This document shows positions 14,296-23,050 of a DNA stretch of 54,239 nucleotides, in pieces. The position numbers were made by a program, and so were the translations under genes. Source of the stretch: an uncultured Bacteroidota bacterium. Its GTDB lineage: Bacteria > Bacteroidota > Bacteroidia > Bacteroidales > P3. The stretch's first letter is position 1. Every line of letters begins with the position of its first letter. The stretch lies in assembly GCA_902784465.1 (NCBI GenBank), contig CACZUZ010000007.1, positions 1-54,239 on the forward strand, in the 5' to 3' direction. Under the pieces are notes generated by a model. That model was not told where the DNA came from and did no database searches. It worked only from the letters and a program-made list of their open reading frames with translations.

Positions 14296-17219
14296 ACTAT
14301 ATTGATGATACGTTTAGGTACGAAGATGATTTTCTTGGGTTCTTTGCCCGCAGTCCATTTCTGGAAGTCGTCGGTGGCCTTGACGGCAGCGATGGCGTCG
14401 TCCTGCTGTGCATCGGCAGGAAGGTCGATGGTGAAGCGCATCTTGCCGTTGAATGAGACTGGGTATTTGAATGAGTCTTCGACCATGTATTTCTCGTCGA
14501 ACGAAGGCCATGAGGCGTCGCACACTGAACTGGCGTATGATTCAGCGCCGCTTGTGCTACTGGAGGCTCTGAGGAGATGCCATAGCTCTTCGGCAATATG
14601 GGGAGCGAAGGGAGCTATCAGCACGGCGAGAGGCTCGAGGATGGCACGCTTGTTGCATTTGAGCGACGCAAGGTCGTTGGCGCAAATCATGAAAGTGCTG
14701 ACGCTGGTGTTGAACGAGAAACGCTCGATGTCGTCGGTGACCTTCTTGATGGTCTGGTGCAGTATTTTGAGTTCTGCTTTAGTTGGTTCGGCATCACTGA
14801 CTGAAAATGTGTTGTTTTCGTCATGATAGAGTCGCCAGAATTTCTTGAAGAAACGGAACACACCCTCAATGCCTTTGGTATCCCACGGCTTGGCCTGCTC
14901 GACCGGGCCGAGGAACATCTCGTACATGCGAAGTGTGTCGGCTCCATAGCGGGCAACAAGGTCGTCGGGGTTCTGGACATTATACATGGACTTGGACATC
15001 TTCTCGATTTCCCATCCGCATACATATTTGCCATCTTCCAGCTCGAAACGGGCATCGGCAAACTCGGGACGCCAGTTGCGGAAACGATCGATGTCGAGGT
15101 TGTCGTTGTCGACGATGTTGATGTCGACATGGATAGGCACAACGCTGTCCATGTCTTTAATCAGTCCTTTGGATATGAATAGTTTATTGTCTGTCTTTGA
15201 ACGATATACAAAGTTGGAGCGTCCTTGAATCATACCTTGGTTGACAAGCTTCTGGAATGGCTCTTCGACAATCGACATTCCGATGTCGTGGAGGAATTTG
15301 TTCCAGAAACGGGCGTAGATAAGATGGCCGGAGGCATGCTCGGCACCTCCCACGTAGAGGTCGACTTTCTGCCAGTAGTTGACAGCCTCATGCGAGAAAT
15401 ATTCTTTGTCGTTGTGGGGGTCCATGTAGCGGAGATAGTATCCGCTGCTGCCGGCAAAGCCAGGCATGGTGCTGAGTTCAAGCGGGAAGACCGTCTTGTT
15501 GTCAATCATTTTCTTGCTGACGACACAGCGGTTGGCCTCATCCCATGCCCATGTCTCGGCATGACCCAACGGAGGCTCGCCATTGGCGGTGGGTTTGTAC
15601 TCGCTGATGTCGGGCAGCATCAGTGGCAGGCACTCTTCTGGTATAGGGCATGCGATAACGGCATCACCTTCACCCTCTTTCGATGTGTTGGTAGCGATTT
15701 TTTTGTAGTAGATGGGGAAAGGCTCGCCCCAGTAGCGTTGGCGGCTGAAGGCAGCATCGCGGAGACGGTAGTTGACGGTGCGGTGGCCTATGCCCATCTC
15801 TTCAATCTTGTCGATGACAGCCTTGATAGCCTCTTTCACCTTCATGCCGGTGACAAAACCGCTGTTGACAGCGTAGCCCGTCTTGGCATCCAGGCTCTCC
15901 TGCCATGTGTCGGGGTCGCTGACCATGTCTTTCTCGAGCGAGACCACCTGACGGATAGGCAGGTTGAAGTGGCGCGCGAAGGCGAAGTCGCGACTGTCGT
16001 GGGCGGGGACAGCCATGATGGCGCCGGTGCCGTAGCCGGCAAGGACATATTCCGACACCCAGATGGGGATGCGTTCCTCGGTGAGGGGATTGATGGCGAA
16101 GGCACCTGTGAAGACACCGGAGACCTTCTTCACTTCGGCCTGACGTTCGCGTTCGGAGCGGTTCTTGGCCCATGTGACGTATGCCATCACCTCTTCGCGC
16201 TGCTCGGGAGTGGTTATCTGCTCAATCAGCTCATGCTCAGGACACAGCACCATGAAGGTGACACCGAAGATGGTGTCGGGACGGGTGGTGAAGATTTCAA
16301 AACTGGGTATGGCGTTAGGGGCTACCTGACCCATGAACAGCCCTGTAGGGCTGTCGACGGATGTTGAAGGTGCATCGAGCGGGAACCATACGGCAGCACC
16401 TTCGCTGCGTCCTATCCAGTTACGCTGGATTTCCTTGAGGCTATCGGTCCAGTCGACCTGCTCCAGGCCGTCGACCAGACGCTGGGCGTAGGCGGTGATG
16501 CGGAGGCTCCACTGGCGCATAAGCTTGCGTTCCACAGGGTAGCCGCCACGCACCGACAAACCGTTGACAACCTCGTCGTTGGCCAGCACGGTGCCAAGTT
16601 CGGCGCACCAGTTGACAGGGATGTCGGCGAGGTAGGCCAGACGGAAATTCATCAGGTAGTCCTGCTGCTCCTTCTCGTCCATTTCGTTCCACAGTTTGCC
16701 GTCGGCGACGGGCTCTGTGCTTTTCTCAAGTTTGGCAACGAGCTCGCTGATGGGACGCGCCTTCTGCTGCTCTTCATCATAGTAGTGCTTAAAGAGCTGG
16801 AGGAAAGTCCATTGAGTCCATTTGTAGTACTTGGGTTCACATGTACGCACTTCGCGATCCCAGTCGAAGCTGAAGCCAATCTTGTCGAGCTGTTCGCGAT
16901 AGCGGTTGATGTTCTGCTCGGTGGTTTTTGCCGGATGCTGGCCTGTCTGTATGGCATATTGTTCGGCGGGCAGGCCGTATGCGTCATAGCCCATGGGATG
17001 CAGCACGTTGAAACCGCGCAGACGTTTGTAGCGGGCATAGATGTCGCTGGCTATGTAGCCCAGAGGATGACCGACATGCAGACCAGCCCCAGAGGGGTAG
17101 GGGAACATGTCGAGAACATAAAAATGAGGTTTAGAGGAATTGTTTTCCACATGGTAGGTCTTCTGGTCGCGCCAGAACTGCTGCCATTTGGGTTCGATTT
17201 CGGTAAAATTATAGTCCAT
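14289..17219 (-). CDS. leuS: Leucyl-tRNA synthetase
   Basis: About 976 residues, starting at [13 protein letters not shown], the usual LeuRS start. A longer ATG 15 nt upstream is possible. The class I signatures are [16 protein letters not shown] (HIGH type) near the N-terminus and EKMSKSMYN in the C-terminal half. A CP1 editing domain is present ([10 protein letters not shown] region, [21 protein letters not shown]). It charges tRNA-Leu in the cytoplasm. It overlaps nusB by 7 nt and is the first gene of the minus-strand run. The 299-bp divergent gap 17235-17533 is AT-rich with a TACATTTG -7-like box (17322-17315, minus strand) but no well-placed -33 element. Confidence 0.96.
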   Translation of the reverse strand: MDYNFTEIEPKWQQFWRDQKTYHVENNSSKPHFYVLDMFPYPSGAGLHVGHPLGYIASDIYARYKRLRGFNVLHPMGYDAYGLPAEQYAIQTGQHPAKTTEQNINRYREQLDKIGFSFDWDREVRTCEPKYYKWTQWTFLQLFKHYYDEEQQKARPISELVAKLEKSTEPVADGKLWNEMDEKEQQDYLMNFRLAYLADIPVNWCAELGTVLANDEVVNGLSVRGGYPVERKLMRQWSLRITAYAQRLVDGLEQVDWTDSLKEIQRNWIGRSEGAAVWFPLDAPSTSVDSPTGLFMGQVAPNAIPSFEIFTTRPDTIFGVTFMVLCPEHELIEQITTPEQREEVMAYVTWAKNRSERERQAEVKKVSGVFTGAFAINPLTEERIPIWVSEYVLAGYGTGAIMAVPAHDSRDFAFARHFNLPIRQVVSLEKDMVSDPDTWQESLDAKTGYAVNSGFVTGMKVKEAIKAVIDKIEEMGIGHRTVNYRLRDAAFSRQRYWGEPFPIYYKKIATNTSKEGEGDAVIACPIPEECLPLMLPDISEYKPTANGEPPLGHAETWAWDEANRCVVSKKMIDNKTVFPLELSTMPGFAGSSGYYLRYMDPHNDKEYFSHEAVNYWQKVDLYVGGAEHASGHLIYARFWNKFLHDIGMSIVEEPFQKLVNQGMIQGRSNFVYRSKTDNKLFISKGLIKDMDSVVPIHVDINIVDNDNLDIDRFRNWRPEFADARFELEDGKYVCGWEIEKMSKSMYNVQNPDDLVARYGADTLRMYEMFLGPVEQAKPWDTKGIEGVFRFFKKFWRLYHDENNTFSVSDAEPTKAELKILHQTIKKVTDDIERFSFNTSVSTFMICANDLASLKCNKRAILEPLAVLIAPFAPHIAEELWHLLRASSSTSGAESYASSVCDASWPSFDEKYMVEDSFKYPVSFNGKMRFTIDLPADAQQDDAIAAVKATDDFQKWTAGKEPKKIIFVPKRIINIVC

Positions 17220-17533
17220 CTTTCGGTCTTTCAAAGAGGTTTATTTGCAGTTTTTTGCATGAGAACTTTGATTGTCAATACGATATTGATATTGACATGC
17301 AAAAATACATTCTGCAAATGTACATAAAAACATTGATTATTATTATTATTGCAAACAAAAAAACTTTTATGCTGCAACCAGGAAGGTTTCTTTGGACAAC
17401 AGAAAAGAATAGCCCTACATAATAAAAAAGATAAAAGTGCGTTTATGCCATTTGACGATAATCCACAAACACCACAAATCAATATGAACGGGTTTTCCCC
17501 CCGGCGAGGAGGTGATTTCGTCTTACTGTTGAC

Positions 17534-18682
17534 ATGAAAAATATGATTGCAATTCTGTTGTTTGTTGCTTTTTTTGCGGTGCTTGGCACGGCAGTTTGGT
17601 ATATCGCTTCACGTACAGCCTGGCTCACTGGCATTCGGCCGCTGTGGTGCTACATTGGCTATGGTGTTGCCGTGGTATTGTCGCTCACGGCCATGTTTGG
17701 CTACGCCTCGAAGTCAACGACGGGAACCGTAATGCACCTGCTGACGGTGGTTTTCTGCTATCTCTGTGCTGTGCTGGTCATTCTGCTGCTTGCCTTTTTG
17801 CTGGTAGATCTTGTGCATCTCTTCGTCCCTTTCGGGAGAAAGGTTTTCGGGACATGCATGCTGGTGCTGACCGTGGGTGTTTCGGCTTACGGTTTCATTA
17901 ATGCCGCAACCCCGAGAATGAAAGAGGTGACCGTTCCGCTGCCGCACATGAAACATGATGTCAGGGCTGTGCAGCTCACCGATGTACATATAGGCCATTT
18001 CCGCGGCAAGAAACATCTGCAACATCTGGTCGACATGGTCAATGCCGCCGAGCCGGATGTAGTATTCTTCACCGGCGACTTCATCGAGAGCTGGTACAAC
18101 TGCTCGGAGGATGTCATATCGCCTATGCGACAAATCAAGGCACCGGTGTTTTTTGTCGATGGCAATCACGACACTTACGTCAATGCAGCCTATGTGAAAA
18201 GCCTGTGTCGTAAGGTGGGGATGCATGTGCTTGAGAATGAGACGGTGGAGTATGATGGGTTGCAGATTGTAGGACTTGATTACATGGTCGCTGACGACAG
18301 CGCCCGCGACGATATGCATGCAGCCCTTAGTGGAGCCACCATCCAGAGTACCATGCCGCGTATGGGTGTTTCGGACACTATGCCCACCGTCGTGCTGCAC
18401 CACAGTCCCGTCGGTGCCAAATACATGGAGGCTGCCGGAGCCAACCTCTTCCTTTCAGGACACACCCACGGAGGGCAGTTTTTCCCAGTCACACTTATCA
18501 ACGGAATAATGTTCGAGTATAACCGCGGGCTTTATCACCGTGACAGCATGGATGTCTACGTCTCATGCGGCAGCGGTACTTTCGGACTGCCATTCCGCTT
18601 CGGCACACAGAGCGAAGTCACCCTGCTGCATCTAACCAACGACGAAGGTGTATGTTCGCAAACACTACTTGCCACACACTAA
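17534..18682 (+). CDS. Membrane-anchored calcineurin-type metallophosphoesterase (YkuE-like)
   Basis: A 382-residue protein. Three to four membrane helices lie in residues 1-120, then a metallophosphoesterase domain with TDVHIGH (D150, H152), FTGDF (D182), GNHD (210-213), LHHSP and GHTHGGQ (about 314-320). All metal-binding motifs of the family are present. Relatives include UDP-diacylglucosamine pyrophosphatase-like and phosphodiesterase enzymes. The substrate cannot be told from the sequence. The catalytic domain side of the membrane is not certain. Confidence 0.88.
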   Translation: MKNMIAILLFVAFFAVLGTAVWYIASRTAWLTGIRPLWCYIGYGVAVVLSLTAMFGYASKSTTGTVMHLLTVVFCYLCAVLVILLLAFLLVDLVHLFVPFGRKVFGTCMLVLTVGVSAYGFINAATPRMKEVTVPLPHMKHDVRAVQLTDVHIGHFRGKKHLQHLVDMVNAAEPDVVFFTGDFIESWYNCSEDVISPMRQIKAPVFFVDGNHDTYVNAAYVKSLCRKVGMHVLENETVEYDGLQIVGLDYMVADDSARDDMHAALSGATIQSTMPRMGVSDTMPTVVLHHSPVGAKYMEAAGANLFLSGHTHGGQFFPVTLINGIMFEYNRGLYHRDSMDVYVSCGSGTFGLPFRFGTQSEVTLLHLTNDEGVCSQTLLATH

Positions 18683-18736
18683 GCTGAAGATGGACTCCTC
18701 CGAGTCCGCCGACACCGCAAAACATAAACTGAAAGC

Positions 18737-19084
18737 ATGAATATTGAAGCATTTAGAGAATACTGCCTCTCTTTGGGCGACGTTGAAGAAAAGCTGCCTT
18801 TCGCCAAGATGGCTGGTGGCGATTCTGTGCTGGCCTTTTATGTCAACGGCCACACGTTTTGCTATTGCAACATAGAAGAATTCAAGACTGTCATCGTGAA
18901 ATGTCAGTCTGAGCGTATCTGTGAATTGACGGAAAGCGTCAAAGGTATATGCCCACCCGACAACCATTTCAATACCAAATACTGGATTGGGCTTGATGTC
19001 CTTGTCGTTGAAACAGAGACACTGAAAGAACTGGTGGCCAACTCATACGATATTGTGAAATCAAAGTACAAGAAGAAGGCCTGA
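18737..19084 (+). CDS. MmcQ/YjbR family protein
   Basis: A 115-residue protein matching the small YjbR fold family: MNIEAFREYCLSL start, EEKLPFAKMAGG, CNIEEFKTVIVKC, and HFNTKYWIGLDV, ending in a helix with VANSYDIVKSKYKKKA. These proteins resemble the CyaY-like fold with a possible DNA-binding surface. The function is not established. A weak GGACTC/GAGTCC hairpin precedes it (18692-18707). Confidence 0.85.
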   Translation: MNIEAFREYCLSLGDVEEKLPFAKMAGGDSVLAFYVNGHTFCYCNIEEFKTVIVKCQSERICELTESVKGICPPDNHFNTKYWIGLDVLVVETETLKELVANSYDIVKSKYKKKA

Positions 19085-19115
19085 TGCCACACTTGGTGAC
19101 CCTACGCAGACTGCG

Positions 19116-19391
19116 TTAGCTCTCTTTGGGTATGGGATTGAGAGTGTTGAGCATTACACGCATCTGAACGTTGGGGGCAATCTCTATATATGCTTGTACT
19201 CCAACTGTTTTGATGAAAGTGGCGTGGATGCCACCGGCTGTCATAACGCGGTCGCCTTTCTGAAGGCCTTGGCGGTATTGCTCTTCCCGTTTTGCTTTTT
19301 GCGACTGTGGACGAATAAGGAAAAGATAAAAGATTGCAATCATGATGACAATCATTATACCTGTTTTCCAGCCTGTTGAAATATCGAGCAT
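19116..19391 (-). CDS. Second YajC-like protein
   Basis: A 91-residue protein with one membrane helix (about 12-26), the motif LIRPQSQKAKREEQYRQGL, and a GDRVMTAGGIHATFIKTVG core as in YajC. It differs from the yajC product at 12327-12656 in sequence and lacks its Gly-rich N-terminus. It lies 24 nt downstream of the terC gene and is probably co-transcribed with it. Whether it works with SecDF or elsewhere is unknown. Confidence 0.82.
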   Translation of the reverse strand: MLDISTGWKTGIMIVIMIAIFYLFLIRPQSQKAKREEQYRQGLQKGDRVMTAGGIHATFIKTVGVQAYIEIAPNVQMRVMLNTLNPIPKES

Positions 19392-19415
19392 AGTTTTGAG
19401 GGATTTTATGGTTTT

Positions 19416-20477
19416 TTATTCATTTTTGATTGCTTTTTTGGGGAAAAGCAAAGAGAATATGATGCTGCATACAAGGATGCCTAGGATTACAGCGAGTGAT
19501 GACAATGTGCTGATATGGAAGTCGAAGAATTCGCCGGCAATCATCTTCACACCGATGAAGCAGAGCAAGGTGCCGAGGCCGTAGCGGAGCAGCCAGAACT
19601 TGTCGGTAACATCGCTAAGCAGGAAGAAGAGTGAACGTAAGCCCATGATGGCGAAGATGTTGGAGAAGTAGACTATATAGGAGTCAGTCGTTACGGAGAA
19701 CACGGCAGGGATGGAGTCGACGGCGAAGATGACATCGCTGAATTCAATCACCAGCAGCACAAGGAAGAGGGGAGTGATGAAGCGTTTGCCGTCGATGATG
19801 GTGAAGAAGTTATGGCCGTCGAGCTCACGGCTGACGCGGAAATGGCGCGAGGCAAAACGGACAGCAGGGTGGTTGGCGGTGTCAATTTTCTCATCGCCCT
19901 TGTCCCGGAACATCTTTATGCCGCTGAAGATCAGTATCACGCCGAAGATGGCGAGAATCCAGCTGAGACGTGTCACCAGGGCGCCGAGAGCGAAGATGAA
20001 GATGAATCGCATCACGATGGCACCAAGGATGCCCCAGAAAAGCACTCGATGGTAGTATTTTTTTTCGATACCGAAGCTCACGAAAATCATTATCATCACA
20101 AAGATGTTGTCGATAGAGAGGGACTCTTCAAGGAAATAGCCCGCAAGGTATTGCTCGGCAATCTCGTGACGATAGACGGAGAGGGCGGCATCGTAACCGC
20201 CTGTGCTGGCGGCTTGTTGTATGGCATTAAGGAGTTGTGGCTGGCTTTGGGCGTAGGCCAGGAGCGACTCCATGTCGCTGATGCCGTGTACCCATTCGGC
20301 ACGGAAGAGCAGCAGTACCGCCATCCCCATGGCCATCAGTATCCAGATGGCAGTCCAGGTGGCAGCCTCTTTGATTTTGATTTCATGGTCTTTCTTGTGG
20401 AACACTCCCAAATCGAGTGCCAGCATGATGACGATGAAAATTAGGAAGATGATGAAAAACAAGTATCTAGATAGCAT
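19416..20477 (-). CDS. TerC family integral membrane protein
   Basis: 353 residues from the start MLSRYLFFIIF. An upstream in-frame ATG at 20561 is rejected because the promoter lies at 20499-20529. About nine membrane helices are visible, with the acidic membrane motifs of the family: ESLSIDNIFVMIMIF near 100-130 and EFSDVIFAVDSIPAVFSVT further on. TerC/Alx relatives act in metal-ion (manganese) export or tellurium resistance. The substrate here is unknown. Inner membrane. Confidence 0.9.
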   Translation of the reverse strand: MLSRYLFFIIFLIFIVIMLALDLGVFHKKDHEIKIKEAATWTAIWILMAMGMAVLLLFRAEWVHGISDMESLLAYAQSQPQLLNAIQQAASTGGYDAALSVYRHEIAEQYLAGYFLEESLSIDNIFVMIMIFVSFGIEKKYYHRVLFWGILGAIVMRFIFIFALGALVTRLSWILAIFGVILIFSGIKMFRDKGDEKIDTANHPAVRFASRHFRVSRELDGHNFFTIIDGKRFITPLFLVLLVIEFSDVIFAVDSIPAVFSVTTDSYIVYFSNIFAIMGLRSLFFLLSDVTDKFWLLRYGLGTLLCFIGVKMIAGEFFDFHISTLSSLAVILGILVCSIIFSLLFPKKAIKNE

Positions 20478-20498
20478 TACGTTCTTTTTTTGAGACTG

Positions 20499-20529
20499 CA
20501 AAAATAGGTATAATAAATCAAACGGCAAA
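20499..20529 (-). promoter_or_regulatory. Promoter of the terC-yajC2 pair
   Basis: On the minus strand, TTTG (20529-20526), a 19-nt spacer and TATTTTTG (20506-20499) fit the Bacteroidetes consensus. The terC ATG follows 22 nt after the box. This decides the terC start. Confidence 0.75.
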
Positions 20530-20659
20530 TTTTTTTTGGCGTAGTATGGCAATTTTTTCAACCCTGTCTACGTTAGAAGCGAACAAATGCAGGGATGTCC
20601 GAGTGGTTGATTGGCTACTGCTGACCAACATTCCCCAATCCTTATTCTTTATTTATTGT

Positions 20660-21187
20660 ATGTACCGCAAATTATTTGTCAGCTTTTGGAAGATAGGAGC
20701 CTTCACGATAGGTGGGGGCTATGTGATGATTCCCATCATGGAGCAGGAGTTGGTTGATCGTCGCGGCTGGCTGAGCCGAGAAGAGTTCATGGACAATATT
20801 TCGTTGTCGCAGGCCATGCCTGGTGTTTTTGCCGTCAATATGGCTACTGTTATTGGTCGCAAGCTCGGAGGCGTTAGAGGCGTGTTGTGTGCCGTTCTTG
20901 GCAACGTGCTGATGCCCATAGCTTTGATTCTCCTTCTTGCCATTTTTTTCCGTTTTTTCCGCGACAATGTCATAGTGGAACGCATCTTCATGGGTTTGCG
21001 TCCTGCTGTTGTGGCCCTGATTGCCGCGCCAGTGTTCCGCATGGCGAAATCGGCCAAGATGAGCTGGAAAAACTGCTGGATCCCGATTGTCGCCGCACTC
21101 TTAATATGGCTTTTGGGCGTGTCGCCCGTCTGGGTGATTTTGGCAGCTATAGCCGGCGGCTTATTGTGGGGAGTCACCAATCGTTAA
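20660..21187 (+). CDS. Chromate transporter, first half (short-chain CHR)
   Basis: 175 residues from MYRKLFVSFWKIGAFTIGGGYVMIP. An in-frame upstream ATG gives a non-family extension and is rejected. It has the CHR domain features FTIGGGYVMIPIMEQELV, LSQAMPGVFAVNMATVIG and several membrane helices. Short-chain CHR proteins work in pairs, with the second half encoded at 21219. They export chromate in some bacteria, but the substrate is often untested. The TAA stop lies within a period-7 mini-repeat. Confidence 0.9.
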   Translation: MYRKLFVSFWKIGAFTIGGGYVMIPIMEQELVDRRGWLSREEFMDNISLSQAMPGVFAVNMATVIGRKLGGVRGVLCAVLGNVLMPIALILLLAIFFRFFRDNVIVERIFMGLRPAVVALIAAPVFRMAKSAKMSWKNCWIPIVAALLIWLLGVSPVWVILAAIAGGLLWGVTNR

Positions 21188-21211
21188 TCACTAATCATCA
21201 ATTCACTAATC
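21179..21211. repeat. Period-7 mini-repeat between the two chromate transporter genes
   Basis: AATC recurs at 21179, 21186, 21193 and 21208, with an AATTC variant at 21200, giving steps of 7, 7, 7 and 8. The first chr gene's final Asn codon and its TAA stop (21185-21187) are inside the repeat. It is short, and the second gene starts 8 nt later. Confidence 0.5.
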
Positions 21212-21218
21212 GCCAACA

Positions 21219-21794
21219 ATGATATTTCTAGAACTTTTTTGGACGTTTCTTAAAATTGGTATTTTCACATTTGGAGGTGGCTATTCGATGGTTGCACTCA
21301 TTCAGAATGAGGTGGTTGAAAAATACGGTTGGATGACAGCGCAGGAGTATACTGACATCCTCGCCATCAGCCAGATGACCCCTGGTCCAATAGGAATCAA
21401 TACCGCCACTTACGCAGGCTACACCGCCGTTGTCAACAGTGGACTCCCCCAGTGGGAGGGCGTGATAGGCTCGCTGATAGCCTCGTTTGCAGTGATATTG
21501 CTGCCTTTTGTCGCCATGCTGATTGTATGCCGATACCTCTCCCGTCACAGGGACAACCCTGTGGTAAACTCCATGTTCAAGGTGCTGAGGCTTACCGTGG
21601 TTGGCTTGATTGCAGCGGCAGCCTTGTCGTTGCTAACCACCGAGAGCTTTGGAACCGTGGGACTCAATAAGCAGTTTATTGTCAGTATCTTGCTCTTTGC
21701 AGGTGTCTTCTATTTCTCCTATTTCCGTCGCACAAGCCCTATATACCTCATTGTTGCCTCAGGTCTGATAGGCCTCGTCGTGTATTGTGTTTAG
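21219..21794 (+). CDS. Chromate transporter, second half (short-chain CHR)
   Basis: 191 residues with the CHR domain: FLKIGIFTFGGGYSMVALIQ, LAISQMTPGPIGINTATYAG and about six membrane helices, ending near the minus-strand UspA-like gene. The two stops overlap by 4 nt in a convergent arrangement. It pairs with the preceding CHR half to form the transporter in the inner membrane. Confidence 0.9.
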   Translation: MIFLELFWTFLKIGIFTFGGGYSMVALIQNEVVEKYGWMTAQEYTDILAISQMTPGPIGINTATYAGYTAVVNSGLPQWEGVIGSLIASFAVILLPFVAMLIVCRYLSRHRDNPVVNSMFKVLRLTVVGLIAAAALSLLTTESFGTVGLNKQFIVSILLFAGVFYFSYFRRTSPIYLIVASGLIGLVVYCV

Positions 21795-22657
21795 TCGCAG
21801 AGTACGTAGAGGTCTTCGCGGGGATTGATGAAAAGGATAGGAATGTTGTAGCGGTTTGTGATAGTTCGCATTTCTTGTGTGCCGATGAAGAGTTCGAGGG
21901 TGTCGCGCTCTTTGGTGGTGACACATATCAGTAGCTTGTAGCCTTGTGAGTGTGCGAAGCGAAGGGCGTTGACGTCGGGGAATGTTGATTTCGACTCGAT
22001 TATGTGTGGCTGGAAAGTGATGTCGAGACCAGTGTATAGTTTGTGGAGTTGCTGCATGTTGGCATACCATTTGGTACGTAGAAACTGGTCCTTGTAGTCG
22101 TAATATAGCACATGCATGCGACTGCCGATGAAACGAGGGAAGTAGCTGGACCAGATGAACTTGTCCTTGCTCTCCTTCTTGAAGTCGACCACCATGGCTA
22201 CATCATCGAAACGACAGCCAGCGATTGACGGTTGTGAACTGGTTGCGGTGTCACTGATGGGTGCTGAAAACGGTTGCTGGACGGTGAGGAAGGCGGCACG
22301 GCAGTCGGCGAAATTTCGCAAAACGTTGCGTCTGTTCACCGGACTGCGACGAGGGGCGCGTGCTGCGACTTGAGCGACGACGAGGACGGCATTCATCAGT
22401 GAGGGGAGCGAGGAGATGATTTGTCTAGTGTCGCCGGCAAGTGCCGCGTAGGTGGTGTTCTTCAGCGTGTCACAGATCTTTTTCAGGTCTTGACCAGCCT
22501 GCTCGGTAGTGGTTCTTGTGTAGCGTGGGTCGCTGATATGGAGCAGGATAAGACCTTTCTGCAACTTTTGTGACAGAAAGAGGGCATGGCTGATGACCGT
22601 ATCGGTGTCAGTCAGGTCGGTGAGGTAGGCTATGACAAACTGGTCTTTTTTAGCCAT
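21791..22657 (-). CDS. Probable tandem universal stress (UspA-like) protein
   Basis: 288 residues from MAKKDQFVIAYLTDLTD. The longer ATG frame overlaps the HMA gene and is rejected. It shows two alpha/beta halves of the Usp type (about 1-125 and 150-288), with strands such as FVIAYLTD, GLILLHISD, VAMVVDFKKESKDK and LLICVTT. Usp proteins are cytoplasmic stress proteins of varied function. No clear ATP-binding G-x2-G-x9-G motif is seen, so the assignment is moderate. It lies 14 nt below the HMA gene stop and is probably in the same operon. Confidence 0.6.
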   Translation of the reverse strand: MAKKDQFVIAYLTDLTDTDTVISHALFLSQKLQKGLILLHISDPRYTRTTTEQAGQDLKKICDTLKNTTYAALAGDTRQIISSLPSLMNAVLVVAQVAARAPRRSPVNRRNVLRNFADCRAAFLTVQQPFSAPISDTATSSQPSIAGCRFDDVAMVVDFKKESKDKFIWSSYFPRFIGSRMHVLYYDYKDQFLRTKWYANMQQLHKLYTGLDITFQPHIIESKSTFPDVNALRFAHSQGYKLLICVTTKERDTLELFIGTQEMRTITNRYNIPILFINPREDLYVLCD

Positions 22658-22671
22658 CTGAGGACAAGCGC

Positions 22672-22974
22672 TTATTTCTTCTTTTTCAATTCGGTATCGC
22701 TGACGACCTTGGTGTCGTAGCCAATATTCTTCATGGCTTTCTTCAGGCCTTCGACATTGTTTTTCTTGGGGTCGTAGGTGATGGAGACCTCTTGAGTTTT
22801 GAGGTTGGTTTCCACTTTCTTGAAGCCTTTTTCGAAACGCATGTTGCTTTTGATTTTGTTCTCGCAGCTCTCGCAATGCATCTCAGGTGTGGGGGTTACG
22901 ACGAGTACGCGGAGGTTGGCGGCGCCAATGCCCATAATAAGGGCGAGCATGGTGATTAAAAGTTTGGATTTCAT
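22672..22974 (-). CDS. Exported heavy-metal-associated (HMA) domain protein
   Basis: A 100-residue protein with an N-terminal hydrophobic signal (about 1-19) and an HMA domain with the metal-binding motif MHCESC (C-x2-C), followed by VETNLKTQEVSITYDPKK. HMA domains bind soft metals, mainly copper(I). The protein is probably periplasmic. It lies downstream of the TonB receptor, suggesting a role in binding a metal after uptake or in metal buffering. Confidence 0.88.
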   Translation of the reverse strand: MKSKLLITMLALIMGIGAANLRVLVVTPTPEMHCESCENKIKSNMRFEKGFKKVETNLKTQEVSITYDPKKNNVEGLKKAMKNIGYDTKVVSDTELKKKK

Positions 22975-23050
22975 GGATACTATTTTGTTTTATGGTTAAC
23001 GATTAATGTTTTAAAATGTTGTGTTAAGAAAGATTAAAAGAATTGATGGC

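Noticed and set aside
15225-16367. 380-codon open frame on the plus strand
   Set aside because: Antisense to leuS, which is clear from its HIGH and KMSKS motifs.
17235-17533. Possible leader RNA or T-box upstream of leuS
   Set aside because: No T-box motif or stable fold seen; only an AT-rich divergent promoter region with a lone -7-like box.
18713-18728. Near match CAAAACATAAAyTGA shared with 1406-1421
   Set aside because: Only about 15 bases in AT-rich DNA after two unrelated genes, so chance is likely.
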